From: Desulfobacteraceae bacterium
Lineage (GTDB): Bacteria; Desulfobacterota; Desulfobacteria; Desulfobacterales; Desulfosarcinaceae
Assembly: GCA_003599575.1 (NCBI GenBank)
Contig: QZKV01000006.1
Coordinates: 1 to 48,117, forward strand
Length of the DNA: 48,117 nucleotides
Direction of reading: 5' to 3'
Of the stretch, positions 23,464-32,266 are shown one piece after another. Both the position numbers and the translations under genes were made by a program. A model generated the notes under the pieces. The model was not told where the DNA came from and ran no database searches. It worked only from the letters and a program-made list of their open reading frames with translations. The stretch's first letter is position 1. Each line of letters opens with the position of its first letter.

Positions 23464-24885
23464 ATGTCTAAGAAAATATACAAGCAAGCCTTATCGGCAG
23501 TACTGGCGCCCTTGTTGCTTTTGGCCTGGTGCACGCCGGGCTGGGCCATATCCTTGAAGGAAGAGCAAGAGCTGTCGCAGCAGTTCATGCGCATGGTGCA
23601 CCGCAATTTTGAACTGATCGATGATCCGCTGATCCGCGACTATGTCGGCCGGGTGGGGCAAAAAATATTGGCTGCTCTTCCGCCCCAGCCGTTCGCCTAT
23701 CATTTTTATGTCGTCAAGGAAGAAGTATATAACGCCTTTGCCATTCCGGCCGGATATATTTTTATCAACAGCGGATTGCTCCTGGCCATGGACAGCGAAG
23801 AAGAGTTGGCGGGTATCCTATCCCACGAAATATCGCATGTGGTATGCCGGCACATCTCCCAACGCATTGAACGGTCCAAGAAAATCGACCTGGCTTCCAT
23901 GGCCGGGGTGGTGGCGGGAATCTTTCTCGGCGTAGCCGGCGGCAGTCCCCAAGCCGCCCAGGCCCTGACGCTGGGATCGGCAGCCGCCGGTCAATCCCTG
24001 TCTTTGGCTTATAGCCGCGATGACGAATCTCAGGCCGATCAAATGGGACTCAGCTACCTCGCCGGTGCGGGATATTCGGCCAACGGATTGTTGGAAGTAT
24101 TAAAAAAAATCCGCGGCAAGCAATGGTTCGGCTCCGATCAAATCCCCACCTACATGATGACCCACCCCGCGGTGGAAGAGCGAATCGCCCATATCGATAC
24201 CTGGATGGCCACTCAGGGGTCTGCGTCCAAGGAGAAAAAAGAAAACGTACCATCGACGCAGTTTCGCCGAATTCAATACCGCTTGCGCGCTCTGTATGGC
24301 GACCCGACGGCCGCGCTCCAATTCTTTAAATCCGCTTTGGCCAAGAATCCGTCCCATGCCGATGCGGCTTACGGGTACGGCCTGACCCTGTCCAGGACGG
24401 GCAGTCACACGCAAGCTGTAACCTATCTGCAGCAGGTGCTGACCCAAAACGCCTTGGATCCAATCGTGCTGGGGGATCTTGGAAAGATTTACTTTCTTGC
24501 CGGACGGACAAAGGATGCTTTGGAAATCCTGAGGGGCGCGGCGACCTTGCCCAATCCCAACCCGGAAGGTTTGTTCTATCTGGGGCGGACTTATATCGAA
24601 TCAGGGGATTATGCGGCTGCAGCCGACTCTCTGGAAAGGCTGCTGCGTATTCAGGATGATTATGCGCCGGCTTACTACTATCTGGGCGAGGCGTATGGAA
24701 AATTGGGCCGTAATCCGGAGGCCCACTATTTTTTGGGTATGTATCACTTCAAAAAGGGCGATGATCGGCTCGCCTATCATCATCTTGTGCGCGCCCAAAA
24801 GGAGATTCAAGATCCCGCAAAGCTGGAGACCATCAAAAAAAGCCTGGAAATCCTAAACAAGCTTCCCAAGGAGGCGCTTCAATAA
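23464..24885 (+). CDS. BepA-like periplasmic M48 metalloprotease with TPR repeats
   Basis: The 473-residue protein begins with a signal peptide (about 1-28). The zinc site is HEISH at 121-125, with the third ligand in SRDDESQADQMG (about 200-211). The C-terminal half (about 275-470) is made of TPR units. This is the BepA/YfgC layout: outer-membrane protein quality control and degradation of stalled LptD or BAM substrates. The length agrees with E. coli BepA (487). It is divergent from parA and convergent with fusA. Confidence 0.9.
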   Translation: MSKKIYKQALSAVLAPLLLLAWCTPGWAISLKEEQELSQQFMRMVHRNFELIDDPLIRDYVGRVGQKILAALPPQPFAYHFYVVKEEVYNAFAIPAGYIFINSGLLLAMDSEEELAGILSHEISHVVCRHISQRIERSKKIDLASMAGVVAGIFLGVAGGSPQAAQALTLGSAAAGQSLSLAYSRDDESQADQMGLSYLAGAGYSANGLLEVLKKIRGKQWFGSDQIPTYMMTHPAVEERIAHIDTWMATQGSASKEKKENVPSTQFRRIQYRLRALYGDPTAALQFFKSALAKNPSHADAAYGYGLTLSRTGSHTQAVTYLQQVLTQNALDPIVLGDLGKIYFLAGRTKDALEILRGAATLPNPNPEGLFYLGRTYIESGDYAAAADSLERLLRIQDDYAPAYYYLGEAYGKLGRNPEAHYFLGMYHFKKGDDRLAYHHLVRAQKEIQDPAKLETIKKSLEILNKLPKEALQ

Positions 24886-24952
24886 AAGCGGTCAAGAAAT
24901 GATTTGTCCTCCGGCAAAGGCCCGGTATTCCAACCCAATACCTATTCAAAGA

Positions 24953-25018
24953 CAACCAACCCAACAAACCCAACAAACTCAACAAACTCAACAAACTCAA
25001 TAAACCCAACCAACCCCA
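24953..25018 (-). repeat. G-tract repeat array abutting the fusA stop codon
   Basis: AACCAACCC / AACAAACTC units on the plus strand end next to the fusA stop (25019-25021). In the fusA mRNA sense it reads GGTTGGTTGGG then TTGAGTTTGTTG units, with fewer GGG runs than the copies at 5162 and 39259. Confidence 0.8.
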
Positions 25019-27052
25019 TCACGCCCGGTCGAAATGCGAGAAATGCATGGAGAATGTGCCGCGGCCCTGAGTGGCGCTGCGCATGGCCGTTGAATAGCCG
25101 AACATGCGGGCGAGCGGTACGACGGCCCGGATCGACTGGACCCCCACTTTCGGTTCGATGGCTTCGATTTTACCCGAACGGGCATTCAGATCGCCGATCA
25201 CCTCACCCATAAACTCCTCGGGTGCAAGCACCTCGACCTTCATGATCGGGTCCAGCAAAAATCCGTTCCCACCGGCCAGGGCCTCTTTGCAGGCCATTGC
25301 GGCGCTTACTTTGTACGCCAGTTCCGAACCTTGGGCTTCCTTGTAGTTGGCGCCTATCAAAACGGCTTCCACATCGACGACCGGATACCCCATGACGGTG
25401 CCGCTTTCAAGACTCTCCAGCACCCCTTTTTCAACGGCCTGGACAAATACGGCCGGCAAGATGGTCTCATCCACCTTGCTGATGAACCGGGTTCCCGTGC
25501 CGCGCGACAAAGGCCGCAGGAGCAGGCGTACCTCGCCGAAGTGACGTTGGCCGGCCACTTCCTTGTCAAAAACAGCGGCCCCTTCGGCGGTCCGTTCAAT
25601 GCTCTCACGGTAAACCACTTGGGGTTTGCCCACATTGACTTCCGTGTTGAATTCACGACGCATGCGGCTGATGATCACCTCAAGATGAAGTTCGCCCATG
25701 CCCGAAAGGATCATCTGTCCGGTGTCGGCATCCTGCTGAACGCGCAAGGTGGGATCTTCGTCGGCGAATTTGGACAGGACATCCTGTAATCGATCCTGAT
25801 CCGAGTGCGTTTTGGGTTCAACGGCAATCGAGATAACCGGCTCATAGACTTCAATATTCTCCAGCAACACCGGATGATCGGCACTGCAGATCGTTTCGCC
25901 GGTCGAGGATTCCTTCAGTCCGACGACGCCCACAATGCTTCCTGCGCCGGCGGTATCCAGGCGCTCGCGTTTATTGGCATGCATCTGCAGAATGCGCGAC
26001 AGTTTCTCTTTCTTTTTACGGAAAGGATTATACACCTCTTTGCTGGTTTCGAGCCGCCCGCTGTAAACCCTTACAAAGGTATGCTTGCGACCTTCTATCA
26101 TGGCCACTTTGAAGATCAGCGCCGCCAGCGGCTTGTTGTCAGCCGGCGGACAGGCGACCGGCTCACCCGTTTCCGGATGGATGCCGGCAATGGGCGGCAA
26201 ATCGGCCGGGCTGGGCAAATAGGCCACGACCGCATCCAAGAGGGGTTGAATGCCCTTGTTTTTCAGAGCGCTCCCGCACAGGACCGGAACCAGTTTCAGA
26301 TCAATGGTCGCCTTGCGAATCGCTCCGGTCAACATCTCGGCGTCGATAGGACTTTCGGAGAGGTAGGCTTCCATCAGTTGATCGTCCACCTCGGCAACGG
26401 TCTCGATGAGCTTTTCGCGGTATTGGGCCGCGTTCGTGGCCTCCGTCCCGGGCAGATCTTCATACCTGAAAGAGGCACCCAGGGTGTCGTCATCCCATAT
26501 GATGGCTTTCATCTGGATCAGGTCGATCACTCCCGAGAAGCCGTCCTCCGCCCCCAAAGGCAGTTGCAGCATCAGCGGCTTGGCTTTCAGGCGGGTCTTG
26601 ATCATCTCGACCGCATTGAAGAAATCGGCGCCGATACGATCCATCTTGTTGATGAAAGCCAATTTGGGCACATGGTATTTGTCGGCCTGGCGCCAGACCG
26701 TCTCCGACTGCGGTTCCACGCCTCCGACCGCGCAAAATACGCCCACGGCACCGTCCAATACGCGTAAGGAACGTTCCACCTCGATCGTAAAATCCACATG
26801 GCCGGGCGTATCGATGATGTGAATATCGCGGCCCTTCCAGGGGCAGGTGGTCACAGCGGAAGTAATCGTGATCCCGCGCTCTTGCTCGTCCGGCATCCAA
26901 TCCATGACCGCTTCACCGTCGTGCACCTCGCCCATTTTGTGCGAACGCCCGGTGTAATAAAGGATCCGTTCGGTCACGGTGGTTTTGCCGGCATCGATAT
27001 GCGCGATGATGCCGATATTGCGAATGTTTTGTATTTTGCTGGTCTTTGTCAT
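25019..27052 (-). CDS. fusA: Translation elongation factor G
   Basis: ATG 27052 overlaps the stop of the upstream GerMN gene as ATGA, so I choose it over the ATG nine bases earlier. The 677-residue protein has all EF-G domains. G1 is AHIDAGKT (17-24), then RGITITSA (switch), DTPGH (G3), NKMD (G4), and domains II-V up to a basic C-terminus. EF-G moves tRNA and mRNA after peptide bond formation and helps recycle ribosomes. It lies far from any ribosomal protein or tuf gene, so it is possibly a second EF-G paralogue; that cannot be settled from this window. Confidence 0.93.
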   Translation of the reverse strand: MTKTSKIQNIRNIGIIAHIDAGKTTVTERILYYTGRSHKMGEVHDGEAVMDWMPDEQERGITITSAVTTCPWKGRDIHIIDTPGHVDFTIEVERSLRVLDGAVGVFCAVGGVEPQSETVWRQADKYHVPKLAFINKMDRIGADFFNAVEMIKTRLKAKPLMLQLPLGAEDGFSGVIDLIQMKAIIWDDDTLGASFRYEDLPGTEATNAAQYREKLIETVAEVDDQLMEAYLSESPIDAEMLTGAIRKATIDLKLVPVLCGSALKNKGIQPLLDAVVAYLPSPADLPPIAGIHPETGEPVACPPADNKPLAALIFKVAMIEGRKHTFVRVYSGRLETSKEVYNPFRKKKEKLSRILQMHANKRERLDTAGAGSIVGVVGLKESSTGETICSADHPVLLENIEVYEPVISIAVEPKTHSDQDRLQDVLSKFADEDPTLRVQQDADTGQMILSGMGELHLEVIISRMRREFNTEVNVGKPQVVYRESIERTAEGAAVFDKEVAGQRHFGEVRLLLRPLSRGTGTRFISKVDETILPAVFVQAVEKGVLESLESGTVMGYPVVDVEAVLIGANYKEAQGSELAYKVSAAMACKEALAGGNGFLLDPIMKVEVLAPEEFMGEVIGDLNARSGKIEAIEPKVGVQSIRAVVPLARMFGYSTAMRSATQGRGTFSMHFSHFDRA

Positions 27053-27621
27053 CGTACCCATAACATGTCGACCTCGAAAACTTCCTGCAGATCCGCATGA
27101 CCGACCAATGTCGCGGCCTCACGGCCGCCGATTAAAAACCGGACTGATCGGACGCTGTCCACGTTCAATACCAGGGTATTGACGATGGAGTAGATGGACA
27201 GCAACTCGGCCGCCGCTCCGCCGGGGTGAGCTGCAAAGGACTCGGCATCGAAATCGAGAAAGGCTGTCCCGGCCCCCGTAATGTGAAGGGCCAGCAACTT
27301 GGCATCCGGCGGCAGTGTGCGGCTGCCCCCTTGAGATGGTCCTTGAATCAGCAATTCGATCAGCCTGCGGCTCAAGGCGACATCATCGTCGAATTGTTCC
27401 ACCACCCGTTGCTCGGCCACAAGATGGCGTTCCCGGGCATCACCGAAATAGAGGTGCACCACTTGCTTGCTTGGGGAGCGGACGGGCTGTCCCTTGCTCC
27501 CGATGTCCGCCGAAGGTGTCCGCGAGACCTGTTCGGCAATCCACCACCCGGCGAGAATGGCAACTGAAACGATCGTCCCAAAAAGGACCAGTTTTACCAC
27601 AGGTCGTGATCGGCGGCCCAC
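27049..27621 (-). CDS. GerMN-domain membrane-anchored protein
   Basis: The start is a GTG at 27621 with GAGGAG upstream. The 190-residue protein has an N-terminal membrane helix (about 10-28) and a GerMN domain: [28 protein letters not shown] and the [10 protein letters not shown] strand. GerMN is known from spore germination protein GerM, but occurs in many non-sporulating bacteria with unknown, probably peptidoglycan-related, roles. Its stop overlaps the fusA start by four bases (ATGA), implying translational coupling. A good promoter lies upstream. Confidence 0.85.
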   Translation of the reverse strand: MGRRSRPVVKLVLFGTIVSVAILAGWWIAEQVSRTPSADIGSKGQPVRSPSKQVVHLYFGDARERHLVAEQRVVEQFDDDVALSRRLIELLIQGPSQGGSRTLPPDAKLLALHITGAGTAFLDFDAESFAAHPGGAAAELLSIYSIVNTLVLNVDSVRSVRFLIGGREAATLVGHADLQEVFEVDMLWVR

Positions 27622-27687
27622 CGCTTCTCCTCACAAGAAAACAATGCTTGGTTTCATTTCAAGTGCTTAGGTCGAAACCGGACATGC

Positions 27688-27716
27688 TATCTAAGCCACT
27701 TCCCGGTGGATGTCAA
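27688..27716 (-). promoter_or_regulatory. Predicted promoter of the GerMN-fusA operon
   Basis: Minus strand TTGACA (27716-27711), 17 bases, TAGATA (27693-27688). About 65 bases remain to the GTG start at 27621. Confidence 0.6.
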
Positions 27717-27725
27717 GGATAGAGC

Positions 27726-27749
27726 CTGCAGTCGGAAGATCGACTGCAG
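27726..27749. repeat. 9-bp hairpin between the lipoprotein operon and GerMN-fusA
   Basis: CTGCAGTCG (27726-27734) pairs with CGACTGCAG (27741-27749) around GAAGAT. No T-run follows. It lies about 28 bases after the lipoprotein stop at 27777 and may mark the end of that operon. Confidence 0.5.
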
Positions 27750-27776
27750 CTCCACGGCGCAAGCATCAAGCGCGTT

Positions 27777-28346
27777 TCAGGAGTTTACGGACAAGCGCAG
27801 GCTTTTGAACACCTGTTCAAAAGTGTACATGTCGACGTTGAAATAATGGCGCTGGGCGGCCGTATAGCGCAGATTGAGAAAGCGATCGGAATGGACCGTC
27901 CCATAATAGATGGTTTTCATGTCCAGGCCTTGACGATCCTGATGGGTATACACCAGTTTGAAGCCGGCTTTCCCACCGATCTGCGCGGGGGAATTGGCCA
28001 GAAGGGTAAAGCCGCTGATTTGAGGATCTCCCTGCAGGTTATCGATAACCACGCGGGCCAGTTCGTGCGGCAGCATATCTGCCTCGATATGTTGCTGCGT
28101 GTACTTGAAGGCTGCCGACACGGGTCTCTCCTGGATGAAAATATATTGCAGATAGGGGCCGTCTTTGGACAGCATCTCATAAGTCGGCGCAACAAACCGC
28201 ATCCACCCTTCAGGTGCCTGGACCGACCAGCGGGAAGATTCGATGCGACCGCGCACCGGCTCCCAGACCGCGGAACAGCCATTTAAACCGATCATCAGCA
28301 CAACGGCGGATAGTAAAAAAAAGCGATTCGTTGGGACGGTTTTCAT
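27777..28346 (-). CDS. Predicted lipoprotein of unknown function
   Basis: ATG 28346 overlaps the stop of the upstream M48 gene as ATGA. The product (189 residues) starts with a signal peptide and lipobox LNGC. The mature part has no recognised domain; the segments WSVQAPEGWMRF and GKAGFKLVYTH look like a small alpha/beta fold. It is the last gene of a three-gene overlapping operon with another lipoprotein and a protease, so a shared envelope function is inferred. Confidence 0.75.
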   Translation of the reverse strand: MKTVPTNRFFLLSAVVLMIGLNGCSAVWEPVRGRIESSRWSVQAPEGWMRFVAPTYEMLSKDGPYLQYIFIQERPVSAAFKYTQQHIEADMLPHELARVVIDNLQGDPQISGFTLLANSPAQIGGKAGFKLVYTHQDRQGLDMKTIYYGTVHSDRFLNLRYTAAQRHYFNVDMYTFEQVFKSLRLSVNS

Positions 28347-29407
28347 TCGCTGCATAACTGCAAGTACCCCCTTATATAATCATTTTCATCGGCATGCGGT
28401 GCCAGAGCCAAACTGGTTTCAAAATAACTGCGCGCGTCCTGCAGGCGTCCGGCTTTAAAGTGCATGAATCCCAAAGCACGATAGGCCGGAATAAAGGAGC
28501 GGTCAAGATCGATGGCTTTCTGGAAGGATGAAATCGTCAGGTCGCTGCGCTTACCCGAGCGGTACGCAATGTCCCCTTGAAGATAATAAGCCTGGGGGTC
28601 ATCCGCTCGAATCGCAATGTAGCGCTGGATGCTTTCCGAGGCCTGCTCCCACGCACCTTGCCGGGTAGCCGACCGCGCGTTGGCCAGAAGCGCGGGAGCG
28701 ATATAAAAGTCATATTCCGGAACGCGGTTCTGGCAATTCCGGTCAGCATCGCCGGCGGGCATTTGATCCAACGCGCGCTTGACTTGGGCCAACCGCTGGT
28801 TGAAGGCAACCACCCCTTTTGTCCGCCCGTCACCGGAAGCATCTACACGCGAAACCGCCGTTTGCGCGCAGAAACCGGCTTGCTGCATGAGCACCAGCCC
28901 TTCGCGATCAGCCTCCTGCTCCGCCGCATGCAAGAACATGGCGAGATCCTGACGGATCTCGCCGGGGTTCAGAGGCGCTGTCGATCGGGAGTGGTTTAAA
29001 GCGGCCAGGGCATGGCGGCGTTTATAATGGATAATTTCATGAGATAGGATCATGGCCAATTGATCTTCGTTTTGCGTATGGGCCATCATCCCGGTCGTCA
29101 GATAAATGGCACCGTCGGGAAAAGTGTGGGCGCCGGCAACAGCATCCTCCACAACATAGACCCGCGCCATGGGCCGGTCAGAATCGACATGCGTCCACAG
29201 CCGGCTGATCAAGTTATCCAAGTAAAGCGCCAGGCCCGCATGCTGCAAAAGGATCACCCGGCGCATTTTTTCCATCTGGGCCCTAACGGATAATTGCTGC
29301 ACTTCATGTTCGCTGATATCGCCCAACGCGTGCTCGGCCGCATGCGCAATGCCCGAACAAGCCAACCACCCCGCCACAGCCAATGGAAACCACGCACTTC
29401 CTTTCAC
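28343..29407 (-). CDS. Periplasmic M48-family metalloprotease with TPR-like C-terminus
   Basis: The start is GTG 29407, overlapping the upstream lipoprotein stop as GTGA. The 354-residue product has a signal peptide ending near AHAAEHA (about residue 24), the zinc motif HEIIH (123-127), and a third ligand in EQEADREG. A helical, TPR-like region follows (about 240-354). It is related to, but shorter than, the BepA-like protein at 23464. It probably works in the periplasm with the two flanking lipoproteins. Confidence 0.88.
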   Translation of the reverse strand: MKGSAWFPLAVAGWLACSGIAHAAEHALGDISEHEVQQLSVRAQMEKMRRVILLQHAGLALYLDNLISRLWTHVDSDRPMARVYVVEDAVAGAHTFPDGAIYLTTGMMAHTQNEDQLAMILSHEIIHYKRRHALAALNHSRSTAPLNPGEIRQDLAMFLHAAEQEADREGLVLMQQAGFCAQTAVSRVDASGDGRTKGVVAFNQRLAQVKRALDQMPAGDADRNCQNRVPEYDFYIAPALLANARSATRQGAWEQASESIQRYIAIRADDPQAYYLQGDIAYRSGKRSDLTISSFQKAIDLDRSFIPAYRALGFMHFKAGRLQDARSYFETSLALAPHADENDYIRGYLQLCSE

Positions 29408-30069
29408 AGAGCCTCTCCGGAAAAAGCGTTTAGGGCTTGATTGACCAAATTGGGGGCCTCTTGAGAAAAGTGAGTGCCTGAATCGGTCGTTGCCGCCACC
29501 ACGTTGTACCAGATCACGCGGCCTTGCGGCTCGACGACCGCAATAGAGATCCAGCTTTTCGGCTGGTCTTTGGAGACGGTTTGATGCCCCAAAACGAGAA
29601 TCAAGGCGTCCGCCGCACTCTCTTCCAGAAGCTCGGTCACGGACCCCAATTCATAGTCGAAGGACTGCAATTTCGAAGGAAAATATTGAGGACCCTGGGT
29701 GTGCAATTGAATGGAATGGTGTACCGCCCTGAACAGGGCCTGAAGGCTTGTGGTCTCGGTTTCTTGCAGGAATTCGTCGCCGGCTATGCGGACCTGCAAA
29801 TGCTTGTTCGCCAGGCTTTGGTTAAGAGCCTTTAGAATGTCGGAACGGGCGGTCTGGCTGTAATCGTCCCGTCGGACTACGGAACCATCGCCCACCTGCT
29901 GATAGACATCGAATTCCGGAGGCATAACCAGGATCGTGCGAATGTTCCGAAAATAAGTGGGATAGGCCGGATGTTTCAGTTCGGAAGCAGAGCTGCATCC
30001 GATCAGCACAACAGGAAGGATGATCCTGATCCAAGCGCCCCTTGACAGTGTATTTTGATCGTTGTTCAT
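29404..30069 (-). CDS. Predicted lipoprotein, first gene of an M48 protease operon
   Basis: The 221-residue protein has a signal peptide with lipobox LIGC near residues 22-25, after GAWIRIILPVV. The mature domain has strands such as RTILVMPPEFDVYQ and ADALILVLG and no recognised family; the layout recalls the GNA1162/TolB-N-like folds of some lipoproteins, but I cannot assign one. The ribosome site GAGGAC precedes the ATG. The next gene (M48 protease) overlaps by four bases. Confidence 0.75.
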   Translation of the reverse strand: MNNDQNTLSRGAWIRIILPVVLIGCSSASELKHPAYPTYFRNIRTILVMPPEFDVYQQVGDGSVVRRDDYSQTARSDILKALNQSLANKHLQVRIAGDEFLQETETTSLQALFRAVHHSIQLHTQGPQYFPSKLQSFDYELGSVTELLEESAADALILVLGHQTVSKDQPKSWISIAVVEPQGRVIWYNVVAATTDSGTHFSQEAPNLVNQALNAFSGEAL

Positions 30070-30259
30070 AGTCCTCGTCGTGGGATAGGGATATGCAAAA
30101 ATTTACCCATAATAAAGCAATTTCTGCACCAAGTCGAAAACCTTTTTATTCTCATCGCGGAGGGTCAAAGCGTTCGCAACCACCTGCACAATTAAATGAC
30201 CCTATGATGGCCCTGCGACAAATATCCGACGCTTGAGATCTCCTAAGGTCCCGACCTGA

Positions 30260-30287
30260 TTGACATCCAGAGTCAAGTACCTATGTT
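30260..30287 (+). promoter_or_regulatory. Predicted promoter of the small lipoprotein gene
   Basis: TTGACA (30260-30265), a 16-base spacer, TATGTT (30282-30287). The start of transcription would fall near 30294, at the first base of a perfect hairpin. Confidence 0.6.
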
Positions 30288-30293
30288 GGACAT

Positions 30294-30315
30294 ACGCTGG
30301 AGCCCGATCCAGCGT
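30294..30315 (+). promoter_or_regulatory. Leader hairpin at the predicted 5' end of the transcript
   Basis: ACGCTGGA (30294-30301) pairs with TCCAGCGT (30308-30315) around GCCCGA. It ends six bases before the AGGAGG ribosome site of the small lipoprotein gene. Confidence 0.6.
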
Positions 30316-30332
30316 TTGCTAGGAGGGAAATT

Positions 30333-30551
30333 ATGAAAAAGCTGGTGCTAATTTTTTTGTTGGCGCTTTTCGTGATGGGCTGCGGTCGGGTCATGCGATC
30401 CGGTTTTTTGCAGCATGACACGATGTACAGTAGTTGGGATCATACGGCCTTCAGCTGGTTCGGTTACCGAAATCCGACCCCCGAAGATGTCGAAAAGTCG
30501 AGGGCCCAGAACTGGTGGGGTCTTGATGTTCCCTACGTGCCGGGCCAGTAG
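30333..30551 (+). CDS. Small predicted lipoprotein
   Basis: The 72-residue protein has a signal peptide with lipobox VMGC (lipidated Cys17) and a short mature part rich in Trp and Tyr (YSSWDHTAFSWFGYRNPTP). An AGGAGG ribosome site, a good promoter and a leader hairpin support real expression. I do not recognise a family. The aromatic, Pro-rich mature part suggests a peripheral outer-membrane protein or an adaptor for a larger complex. It stands alone. Confidence 0.75.
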   Translation: MKKLVLIFLLALFVMGCGRVMRSGFLQHDTMYSSWDHTAFSWFGYRNPTPEDVEKSRAQNWWGLDVPYVPGQ

Positions 30552-30698
30552 CATCTAGCGGAGGAAACAATTCTCACCGGGGACTCAAGCGGGGATTGCA
30601 TTCCTTCGGCCCCTCGGTTTTATCCCAAACAGTACAAGAGGTGGCCCTTCTCAATTTGTCCGGCACGACCCATTCAAGCTTGGCCGATTCCCCGGAAA

Positions 30699-30911
30699 TC
30701 AATGGTCGGAATGATCGACCTTCCGATCCAAGGGCCGCTTATTGAGGTTTTCCTGCCACAAAGTGGTCAATCTTTCTTCCTCCCGGCCTCCGGATTTGAG
30801 CTTCAGCCCATACTGCAGGATCACCAGCAGCATGTAAATGCCGCCGGCCAAAACGATGATGGTCAAGATCACCACCAACAGGTTTTCAAATAAACTGGAC
30901 AACCAAGGCAT
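30699..30911 (-). CDS. Small single-span membrane protein
   Basis: The 70-residue protein has one long hydrophobic helix (about 7-34, ENLLVVILTIIVLAGGIYML) and a charged C-terminal tail. There is no recognised family. Ribosome-site evidence is poor, so the gene is only moderately supported. It lies between a plus-strand lipoprotein and the ParA-like gene. Confidence 0.5.
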   Translation of the reverse strand: MPWLSSLFENLLVVILTIIVLAGGIYMLLVILQYGLKLKSGGREEERLTTLWQENLNKRPLDRKVDHSDH

Positions 30912-31093
30912 GCTTCACACTTTGAAAGCGGCCGGCAGGGTTTCGTTTGGACGAATCACCCCGGATCCGGTGTTTGTTTCCTAAAACCAGCTCCTGACCT
31001 ATTCTATTAAACCATTCCGCTTTGACCCTCAAGGACTCTTTGGGCTGTTCCGGTGTCGAGAACCTCGGGATGGTGTTGAAGGGAGATTTCCAG

Positions 31094-31120
31094 TTGCAAT
31101 CAGGTTCAGCATAATATAAG
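31094..31120 (+). promoter_or_regulatory. Candidate promoter of the ParA-RHH-Rho operon
   Basis: TTGCAA (31094-31099), a 15-base spacer, TATAAG (31115-31120). The spacing is short, so the call is tentative. The first gene starts 70 bases downstream. Confidence 0.4.
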
Positions 31121-31189
31121 AACAGAAGAAATCTGCTATTCTACCTTTCAGGCAAGCTACTGAAAACCCGCACAGGAAGAAAAACGGGC

Positions 31190-31984
31190 ATGCGAAAAAT
31201 TGCCGTGGCAATGGCCAAGGGCGGGGTGGGCAAGACAACCACTGCCGTTAACCTGGCTCATGATCTGGCCATGCAGGGGCAACGGGTGTTGCTGGTGGAC
31301 TGTGATACCCAGGACCAGGTCGCCAAATTTCTCGGTGTCACCCCCCCTCACGGACTGTATGAATTTATCACCGGCCGTGATGAGAAGGGCAACCGGGTTC
31401 TAAAAAAAGAGGCAATCCACTCTGCCCGCGACAATCTCTGGATTCTGGCCGGCGGCATCAAACTGGTTGAGCTTAAAAACTGGCTGGGGGAACAACCCCG
31501 TGAACAAAGGCACGCCCTGCTGAGACAATCGATCGTGCCCAAAGGCAACGGACTGGATTTTCTTATCTTCGACTGTGCGCCGGGTTGGGATATTCTAAGC
31601 GTTAATATTCTGATGGCTGCTGAAGAGGTGCTTTGTCCGGTGGCCCTGCAAGCGCCCGCACTTGAAGGTTTGAAAACATTTTTCAAGTATCTTCTGTCGG
31701 CGCAAAAACTGAACCATCGTCTATCTTTGAAGTACATCCTGCCGACGCTGTATGACGGCCGCACAAGGCAAAGCGCGGAACTGTATCTGAAGCTCAAACG
31801 CCTTTTTACCAAGCAGATTTGCCATCCCATCCGCTACAATGTGCGCCTGTCCGAAGCCCCGGCCGGCGGGAAAACCATCTTTGAGTATGACCATCGCGCC
31901 GTTGGTGCCAACGATTACCGCAAACTGACCAGGAGGCTCATCGATGACGGTGTCCGAGCGAACCAAATCCCCAGATTTTTTTGA
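31190..31984 (+). CDS. ParA/MinD-like ATPase, first gene of a ParA-RHH-Rho operon
   Basis: The 264-residue protein has the ParA-type deviant Walker A KGGVGKTT (10-17), the LLVDCDTQDQVAKFL segment (Walker A', about 36-50) and FLIFDCAPGWD (Walker B, about 126-136). The order VRLSEAP ... IFEYDHRAVGANDY matches ParA C-terminal helices. It is a different branch from the chromosomal ParA at 22581. A plasmid-like partition ATPase is the nearest class; the operon suggests a specialised job instead. The next gene begins 41 bases before its stop, so the two are translationally coupled. Confidence 0.9.
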   Translation: MRKIAVAMAKGGVGKTTTAVNLAHDLAMQGQRVLLVDCDTQDQVAKFLGVTPPHGLYEFITGRDEKGNRVLKKEAIHSARDNLWILAGGIKLVELKNWLGEQPREQRHALLRQSIVPKGNGLDFLIFDCAPGWDILSVNILMAAEEVLCPVALQAPALEGLKTFFKYLLSAQKLNHRLSLKYILPTLYDGRTRQSAELYLKLKRLFTKQICHPIRYNVRLSEAPAGGKTIFEYDHRAVGANDYRKLTRRLIDDGVRANQIPRFF

Positions 31985-32255
31985 AGATCACGGCCCCGAT
32001 CCGGTTGCGGCCGCCACAGGCGGCACCTATTCAGCAAAATCGGTCCCCAAGAAAAAGGCCGGCTTCTATTTGTCCGAGGAGCTGATCGAACGATTCAACC
32101 GCCACTTTCACCGCATGAAGCTGGCGGGCACCCGCATCGAAAACAAGTCGGCCCTGCTTGAACTGGCATTGCTGTTTGCCCTGGAAGATCTGGACAAAGG
32201 TAAAGAGAGTCGATTGCTGCAAGCATTGGAACAAAAGAAAAACAACGGCGCATAA
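31944..32255 (+). CDS. Ribbon-helix-helix-like small protein, partner of ParA-like ATPase
   Basis: AGGAGG (31931-31936) sits seven bases before the ATG, which supports this start even though it lies inside the ParA-like gene. The 103-residue protein has a disordered N-terminus (1-35) and a compact strand-helix-helix region (about 38-85): KKAGFYLSEELIERFNRHF then ENKSALLELALLFALEDL. This resembles the RHH fold of ParG-like centromere-binding proteins and antitoxins. I infer a DNA-binding partner of the ParA-like ATPase. Rho follows after 11 bases. Confidence 0.75.
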   Translation: MTVSERTKSPDFFEDHGPDPVAAATGGTYSAKSVPKKKAGFYLSEELIERFNRHFHRMKLAGTRIENKSALLELALLFALEDLDKGKESRLLQALEQKKNNGA

Positions 32256-32266
32256 AAAGGAGTATT

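Noticed and set aside
25805..26767. Long plus-strand frame opposite fusA (320 codons)
   Set aside because: It is a shadow of the EF-G reading frame; the protein is rich in His, Gln and Arg and has no recognisable fold or ribosome site.
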